A stretch of DNA of 64,000 bases from contig JAKASR010000002.1 of assembly GCA_021818955.1 (NCBI GenBank), positions 250,944 through 314,943 of the forward strand, given 5' to 3'. Both the position numbers and the translations under genes were made by a program. Source of the stretch: Acidobacteriota bacterium (GTDB lineage Bacteria; Acidobacteriota; Terriglobia; Terriglobales; SCQP01). Below the pieces are notes generated by a model. The model did not search any database, was not told the DNA's origin, and worked only from the letters and a program-made list of their open reading frames with translations. The first letter of the stretch is position 1; the number at the start of each line of letters is the position of its first letter. Shown in pieces: positions 59,540 through 64,000 of this stretch.

Positions 59540-61585
59540 ATGCAGGCTTTAACCGCACTGATCCGACCTAAACCACGCGCCTGGTATAGTGCGCCCATCC
59601 CTGCATTCATCGCCACTCAAACCAGCCGGATTTTGGGCGAACTCACCCAGGCAAACCAGCATGAGCTTGGCATCGAACAAAGGAATGTATGGGAAGAAGA
59701 AATTGAAATTTTAAAGTTTGCGCTTGCGAAATTCAAAGGCTGGCTGCATCTTGAATTTACAATTCCACGCATCGGGCATCGCGTCGATGCCGTGGTCGTA
59801 GCCGGTCCAGCTATTTATGTTTTGGAATTCAAACTGGGCGATCAAAAAATCACACAAGAGGCACGCAATCAAGTTTGGGATTATGCGCTTGATCTGAAAA
59901 ACTTCCATCAATCCAGCCATAAACCGCCGATCATCCCGCTGCTGATCAATCCACAAATTTCGACTCGAGATTGGGCACTGCTCGCCGATACGGACCAAGT
60001 CCATCGTCCTCTGCTAGTGAACTGCGATCAATTACGCGAGGTGCTTGAGCGATGCCAAGCCGAAATTCAAGGCGAAACCATTGATCCACAAAAATGGCAA
60101 GCGGCGCCTTATCAGCCCACTCCCAATATTATTGAGGCTGCCCGAGCGCTCTATCAGGGACATACCGTAGCCGAGATCGCCCGCGATGATACCGATACGG
60201 CGCAAACCACGGCCTGCCTATGGGAAATTATTCAACGCACCCGCAATGCCGGTGAAAAGGCGATTTGTTTTATTACCGGAGTTCCCGGGGCGGGCAAGAC
60301 GCTGGTCGGATTAGATATCTCTACTAAGCCGCTTGACCCCAGTTCAGAAACCGGGATAAGGCCGGGCAAGCGAGAGCATGCCGTTTTTCTTTCGGGCAAT
60401 GGACCTTTGGTGGCTGTACTTACTGAAGCTCTGGCACGAGATGAGATTGTCCGGCTGGAACAAAAAGGGGAGTCTGAAAGAATCGGCAATGCCCGCCGCC
60501 GAGTCAAAGCCTTTATTCAAAATGTGCATCGGTATCGTGATGAATACCGGGAATTAAACCAAGCCCCGCCTGAGCATGTCGCCATCTTTGATGAAGCGCA
60601 ACGTGCCTGGACGCAGGCCAGGCTGCAACCCTGGATGGCCAGAAGAAAACGCGTTCCCAATTTTCACTATTCCGAGCCAGAATTTCTGATTGCCTGCATG
60701 GATCAGAGACCGGACTGGGCGACGATTGTGTGTCTGGTAGGCGGCGGACAGGAAATCAATCAGGGCGAAGCGGGAATCGGACTCTGGCTAGAAGCGATAT
60801 TGAATCACTACCCTGACTGGAACATGTATGTCTCCAAACGTTTGCGGCATCACGAATATTTCCTCAACCAGCAAAATCAAAATTCGATGAGTACCGAAGA
60901 ATTATGGCAACGATTAGAATTGCGACCGCGGACCACATTTGAGCCCAACTTACACCTGGCCGTCTCGATGCGTTCTTTTCGCGCTGAAAAGGTTTCCGAA
61001 TTTGTCGATGCCCTGCTGGCACTCGATCAGGCACGGGCAAAAAATGCACATGAAGCGATTGCAGCACAGTACCCGATTGCATTGACCCGCGATTTACAAA
61101 TGGCGCGAAATTGGCTGCGCCAACAGGCCCGAGGGTCAGACCGCTATGGGTTGGTCGCCTCATCCAAAGCCTATCGCCTGAAACCGCATGCGATCGACAT
61201 CCGGGTTGATGTAGACCCCGTGCATTGGTTTCTGGACGGCCGCAGCGACACTCGTTCCAGCTATTACCTCGAAGATGCCGCTACCGAATTTCAGGTACAG
61301 GGATTAGAACTGGACTGGACATGCATTACCTGGGATGGAGATTTACGATATCACCGGGAGGGCTGGCACAAACACGCCTTCACCGGCGAAAAGTGGACTC
61401 ATATTCGCAATGCCGACCGGCAGAAATACTTATTGAATGCATATCGAGTATTACTCACGCGCGCACGGCAAGGCATGGTCATCTGCGTGCCTCATGGAAA
61501 TGAGCAGGATCCGACACGGAAAAGAGAAATCTACGACCCGACGTTTGAATACCTTTGTTCGCTAGGCTTGCCGCAAATCAACTAA
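59540..61585 (+). CDS. PD-(D/E)XK nuclease-like plus DUF2075 helicase protein
   Basis: 681 aa. The N-terminal region (about 45-150) has the PD-(D/E)XK pattern: HRVDAVVVAGPAIYVLEFKLG gives Asp83, Glu96 and Lys98. A DUF2075/Schlafen-like P-loop helicase follows with Walker A GVPGAGKT (247-254), VAIFDEAQRAW (Walker B), and C-terminal AYRVLLTRARQGMVI (helicase motif VI Arg). Sits alone. Such nuclease-helicase fusions recur in defence islands, but a housekeeping repair role is equally possible. No strong Shine-Dalgarno before the ATG. Confidence 0.85.
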   Translation: MQALTALIRPKPRAWYSAPIPAFIATQTSRILGELTQANQHELGIEQRNVWEEEIEILKFALAKFKGWLHLEFTIPRIGHRVDAVVVAGPAIYVLEFKLGDQKITQEARNQVWDYALDLKNFHQSSHKPPIIPLLINPQISTRDWALLADTDQVHRPLLVNCDQLREVLERCQAEIQGETIDPQKWQAAPYQPTPNIIEAARALYQGHTVAEIARDDTDTAQTTACLWEIIQRTRNAGEKAICFITGVPGAGKTLVGLDISTKPLDPSSETGIRPGKREHAVFLSGNGPLVAVLTEALARDEIVRLEQKGESERIGNARRRVKAFIQNVHRYRDEYRELNQAPPEHVAIFDEAQRAWTQARLQPWMARRKRVPNFHYSEPEFLIACMDQRPDWATIVCLVGGGQEINQGEAGIGLWLEAILNHYPDWNMYVSKRLRHHEYFLNQQNQNSMSTEELWQRLELRPRTTFEPNLHLAVSMRSFRAEKVSEFVDALLALDQARAKNAHEAIAAQYPIALTRDLQMARNWLRQQARGSDRYGLVASSKAYRLKPHAIDIRVDVDPVHWFLDGRSDTRSSYYLEDAATEFQVQGLELDWTCITWDGDLRYHREGWHKHAFTGEKWTHIRNADRQKYLLNAYRVLLTRARQGMVICVPHGNEQDPTRKREIYDPTFEYLCSLGLPQIN

Positions 61586-61596
61586 CCGCGCCACGC

Positions 61597-63822
61597 TCAA
61601 TCGCCGGCCTGGAAAGTATAGCGGTCGCGCAGCCGGCGGCCGGCGGCGGCGCGGGCGCGGGCTTCGAGCCGATGCCGGCCGGCGGCGAGATAGTCCAGCG
61701 GCCAGGTAAAGACGCGGTCCTGGCCCGATTTCACGCCCAGCGAGACGCCATCGAGCAGCAACTCAACCTGAGCGCAATTGGAATAGGCCTTGAAAGCGGC
61801 CGCGCCGGCGGGCCGGGGAGAAAAGCGGCTGCCGTTGAGATGCAGCATGGGACGCGGCGACCACTGCGCCTGATAGAAGTAAAAGGCGTCTTTGCGGATG
61901 CCGCGATCGAAGCTGATCAGGCCCTTATCGTTTTCTCCGCGGCGATCGCCCTCGTGGCGTCCGGAGGAGGCAAAGTCGTAAAGCACCCAGAGCAGCGTGT
62001 TCCACAGCCAGGGACGACGGCGCATGGCTTCCCAGGCGGCCTCGTGCACGATGCATTGCCACTCTTCCGGATGCCAGTCCCCGCCGGGATTGGGCTGGCG
62101 CACGGGAAATTCGTGCTGGCGGATGCTGGCGCCGGCGCCATATTCGCTGATGCCCAGGGCGCGCTGGGGATCGCGGCGGGCGACGCGGCGGCGGATGCGG
62201 TCCAGGGCGGAAGGCCAATCCCCGGGCGTGCCGTCGTACCAGCCGAAGTAGCGGTTATAGCAGATTACGTCGGTGATGAAGTTGATGGGATGCAGCGCCG
62301 CCTGGGCGGTGGCGGCAGTGGTGAGGCGCGAGGGATCGAGTTGCTTGGCGAGCTTTTGCAGGTCGAACAGCAGCGCCCAGGGCAGCGTGATTTTGCCGGC
62401 TTTGGCATCGGCTTCGAGCAACGCCGCGGCTTCCAGCCCTCTTTTTCCCTGGTAGGCGAAGGCCAGCTCGTTATAAAGGCTCCAAAAGCAGACGCTAGGA
62501 TGGTTGAAATTCTGCTTGATCAGCTCGCGCAACTGCCGGCGGGCGTTGGCGGCAAAGGCGGGCGAGGAAGCGATTACGCGGTTGACCAATCCCAATTCGG
62601 TCCAGACCACGATGCCGAGGCGGTCGGCGGCATCGTAGGCGGGCTGGGCGTGCTGATAATGCGGCAGCCGCAGCGAAGTCGCTCCCATATCGACCAGCGG
62701 ATCGAGATCGCCGGCCAGCAAGGCATACGGCACGGCGCGGCCAAGGCCAGGGCGGTCCTGATGCATATTGACGCCGTGCAAGGGATAAGGCTGGCCGTTG
62801 AGACGGAAGCCTGCATCGGGCGTGACGGTGAAGCTGCGCAAGCCGAGGTTTTGTTCGACGCGATCGAGCAACGTGCCACTCGCATTCCGCAGCAGCAATT
62901 CCACGCGATAGAGATAAGGATGATCGCGTCCCTGCCAGAGCCGCGGGCGCGGGATGCGCATGGGCGTGGTGACGGCGAGGTTGAGCGCCTTGGGCGCCAG
63001 GCGGCGGCGGGCGCGGGCGCGGGCGACAATGCCTCCGGCATGATCGCGCGCAATCCATTCCAGGCTGACCGCGGCCGGTGCGGAGGAGGCATTGCGCAAG
63101 ACGGCGCGCAAAGCGAGCTGGGCGGCGGAGCGGTCCACGCGGCGCTGCAGGATGTAGATGCCGGGCGAGGCGTGGTCGAGCGGCGAAATCGAAACCGGCG
63201 CCAGCGCCAGCAAGCGGGCTTCGCGATAAAGGCCGCCGTAGATGTTGAAGTCGCCGGCGAGCGGCGGCACGTCCCGATGCCAGCGGTTATCCACGCGCAC
63301 GGCGATGAGATTATCGGCGCCGGGCTTGAGCGCCGAGGTAGCGTCGAAACAAAAAGCGGCGAAGTTGCCGCGGTGCTGGCCGAGGCGAGTGCCGTTGACG
63401 AAGACATCGGCGACGGTGGCGGCGCCGTCAAATTGCAAAAAATAGCTGCGCGGCGGGGCCGCCAGGCTCGCCGGCAGGCGCAAGCGCAGGCGGTACCAGC
63501 CGAGGCCGCGATAATACTGTCCGCCAAATTCGGCGGCGCCATTGGGCAAGTTGGGAGTGGGCTGGGCCGGCCAACGATAAGGAAAGTTATGCGGCAAGGT
63601 GATGGCCTGCCAGGCGCGGTCATCGAAGCCGGTCGCTTCGGCGCTGGCGGCATCGCCGCGAAAGAAGCGCCAGCCGCTCAGCAGCGGCAAAACCTGGCGC
63701 GGCGCCGCAGCCTCACCCGGAGAGGCGGCGAACGAAGCCAGCGGGCTTAGGGCTTCCGCGCCGGCGAGCGCGGCTGAAGCCTTCAACACCTGGCGGCGGG
63801 AAGGGCGGAGTGCAGGTTTCAC
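61597..63822 (-). CDS. Tat-exported GH2 glycoside hydrolase (beta-galactosidase-like)
   Basis: 741 aa. Twin-arginine signal SRRQVLKASAALAGAEALS. Sugar-binding jellyroll (FFRGDAASAEATGFDDRAWQ, WYRLRLRLP, LQFDGAATVADVFVNG), Ig-like domain (LWQGRDHPYLYRVELLL) and TIM barrel with PLHGVNMHQD, acid/base WSLYNELAF (Glu452) and nucleophile GISEYGAG (Glu560). Convergent with the DUF2075 gene, 11 bases between stops. Likely beta-galactosidase or a relative; exact sugar not determinable. Confidence 0.9.
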   Translation of the reverse strand: MKPALRPSRRQVLKASAALAGAEALSPLASFAASPGEAAAPRQVLPLLSGWRFFRGDAASAEATGFDDRAWQAITLPHNFPYRWPAQPTPNLPNGAAEFGGQYYRGLGWYRLRLRLPASLAAPPRSYFLQFDGAATVADVFVNGTRLGQHRGNFAAFCFDATSALKPGADNLIAVRVDNRWHRDVPPLAGDFNIYGGLYREARLLALAPVSISPLDHASPGIYILQRRVDRSAAQLALRAVLRNASSAPAAVSLEWIARDHAGGIVARARARRRLAPKALNLAVTTPMRIPRPRLWQGRDHPYLYRVELLLRNASGTLLDRVEQNLGLRSFTVTPDAGFRLNGQPYPLHGVNMHQDRPGLGRAVPYALLAGDLDPLVDMGATSLRLPHYQHAQPAYDAADRLGIVVWTELGLVNRVIASSPAFAANARRQLRELIKQNFNHPSVCFWSLYNELAFAYQGKRGLEAAALLEADAKAGKITLPWALLFDLQKLAKQLDPSRLTTAATAQAALHPINFITDVICYNRYFGWYDGTPGDWPSALDRIRRRVARRDPQRALGISEYGAGASIRQHEFPVRQPNPGGDWHPEEWQCIVHEAAWEAMRRRPWLWNTLLWVLYDFASSGRHEGDRRGENDKGLISFDRGIRKDAFYFYQAQWSPRPMLHLNGSRFSPRPAGAAAFKAYSNCAQVELLLDGVSLGVKSGQDRVFTWPLDYLAAGRHRLEARARAAAGRRLRDRYTFQAGD

Positions 63823-63864
63823 GGCGACAGTGTAGCGGAAATGCCGGTAGTTTTCAGTTGAGAG

Positions 63865-63888
63865 CGGCTCGGCCGCTTTTTAGGCGCT
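63865..63888 (-). repeat. Dispersed intergenic repeat, 24-bp end fragment (copy G)
   Basis: CGGCTCGGCCGCTTTTTAGGCGCT matches the outer end of copies C and E (CGGCACGGCCGCTTTTACTTTTAGGCGCT with a 5-base deletion). It ends abruptly. Located 42 bases upstream of the GH2 start. Confidence 0.5.
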
Positions 63889-63932
63889 AATTTGAACTTA
63901 GCGGGAGATGAGCGGACAGTTTGAGCGCTAAA

Positions 63933-63981
63933 CCGGCGGTTGGCGGAGGGAGGGCGAAGCCCGACCGGAGCCAACTGCCGG
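63933..63981. repeat. Inverted repeat CCGGCGGTTGGC / GCCAACTGCCGG
   Basis: 12-bp arms with one mismatch and a 25-base GA-rich loop, in the final intergenic stretch. Could be a REP-like element or terminator of an upstream gene beyond the window; no T tract is seen. Confidence 0.45.
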
Positions 63982-64000
63982 AGAGGTGCCCACGAAGGCT

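Noticed and set aside
61555..63750. 731-residue open frame on the plus strand
   Set aside because: Antisense to the GH2 gene, whose domains and catalytic residues are clear; composition (Ala/Gly/Arg-rich, no motif) is that of a GC-rich shadow.

Overview
The window (64 kb, GC-rich) looks like chromosome of a Gram-negative soil-type bacterium. The LPS-assembly porin LptD shows an outer membrane. The many secreted beta-propeller, FG-GAP/ASPIC-UnbV and choice-of-anchor-D proteins, together with several exported glycoside hydrolases, fit an acidobacterium (Acidobacteriota, Terriglobia-like). That placement is inferred from gene content; no rRNA lies in the window.

Layout. 1-5.5 kb: housekeeping genes (hemB, cut by the window edge; thiD; lptD; an RDD membrane protein). 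5.6-15.5 kb: a secreted VPS10/BNR propeller, a GH27 alpha-galactosidase, miaA, an aldo/keto reductase, an M28 peptidase and a small zinc-ribbon protein. 15.5-28.3 kb: a long minus-strand operon, mostly with 4-base start/stop overlaps: a hydrazine-synthase-alpha-like haem protein, an ASPIC/UnbV FG-GAP protein, a YVTN propeller with two CxxCH sites, a second propeller, RidA, a divergent DAHP synthase, two orphan type-1 periplasmic binding proteins (no ABC permease or ATPase nearby), a GMC oxidoreductase and a Tat-exported gluconate-dehydrogenase subunit-3-like protein. This reads as a periplasmic oxidation, sensing and electron-transfer module and is the strongest candidate for an undescribed system here.

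29-50.8 kb: an alpha/beta hydrolase, two tandem ~1300-residue DUF3857/transglutaminase paralogues (one apparently catalytically dead), a Nudix hydrolase, a large BNR/anchor-D surface protein, a small lipoprotein, a GH39-like enzyme, a decayed TlpA-like gene, a PNPOx-like flavoprotein, a DUF763 protein, a six-hairpin glycosidase and a short coiled-coil basic protein.

51.0-57.6 kb: a 6.5-kb integrated element sits in a tRNA-Leu(TAA) gene. It is flanked by exact 40-bp repeats of the 5' half of the tRNA, so the functional tRNA is now rebuilt from an element-borne 5' half. It carries a tyrosine integrase coupled to a 57-codon AT-hook-like ORF, an AlpA/excisionase-like regulator, a CHC2 primase zinc finger, a DUF3987 replication protein and small unknown genes, with no capsid or packaging gene recognised. 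It resembles a minimal phage satellite or IME. 57.7-64 kb: an AT-richer secreted unknown protein, PhzF, a PD-(D/E)XK-plus-DUF2075 nuclease-helicase and a Tat-exported GH2 enzyme.

A dispersed intergenic repeat of about 185 bp, with AATT-rich hairpins, occurs in full or truncated form at least seven times. One copy supplies the stop codon of a gene and another overlaps a likely start codon.
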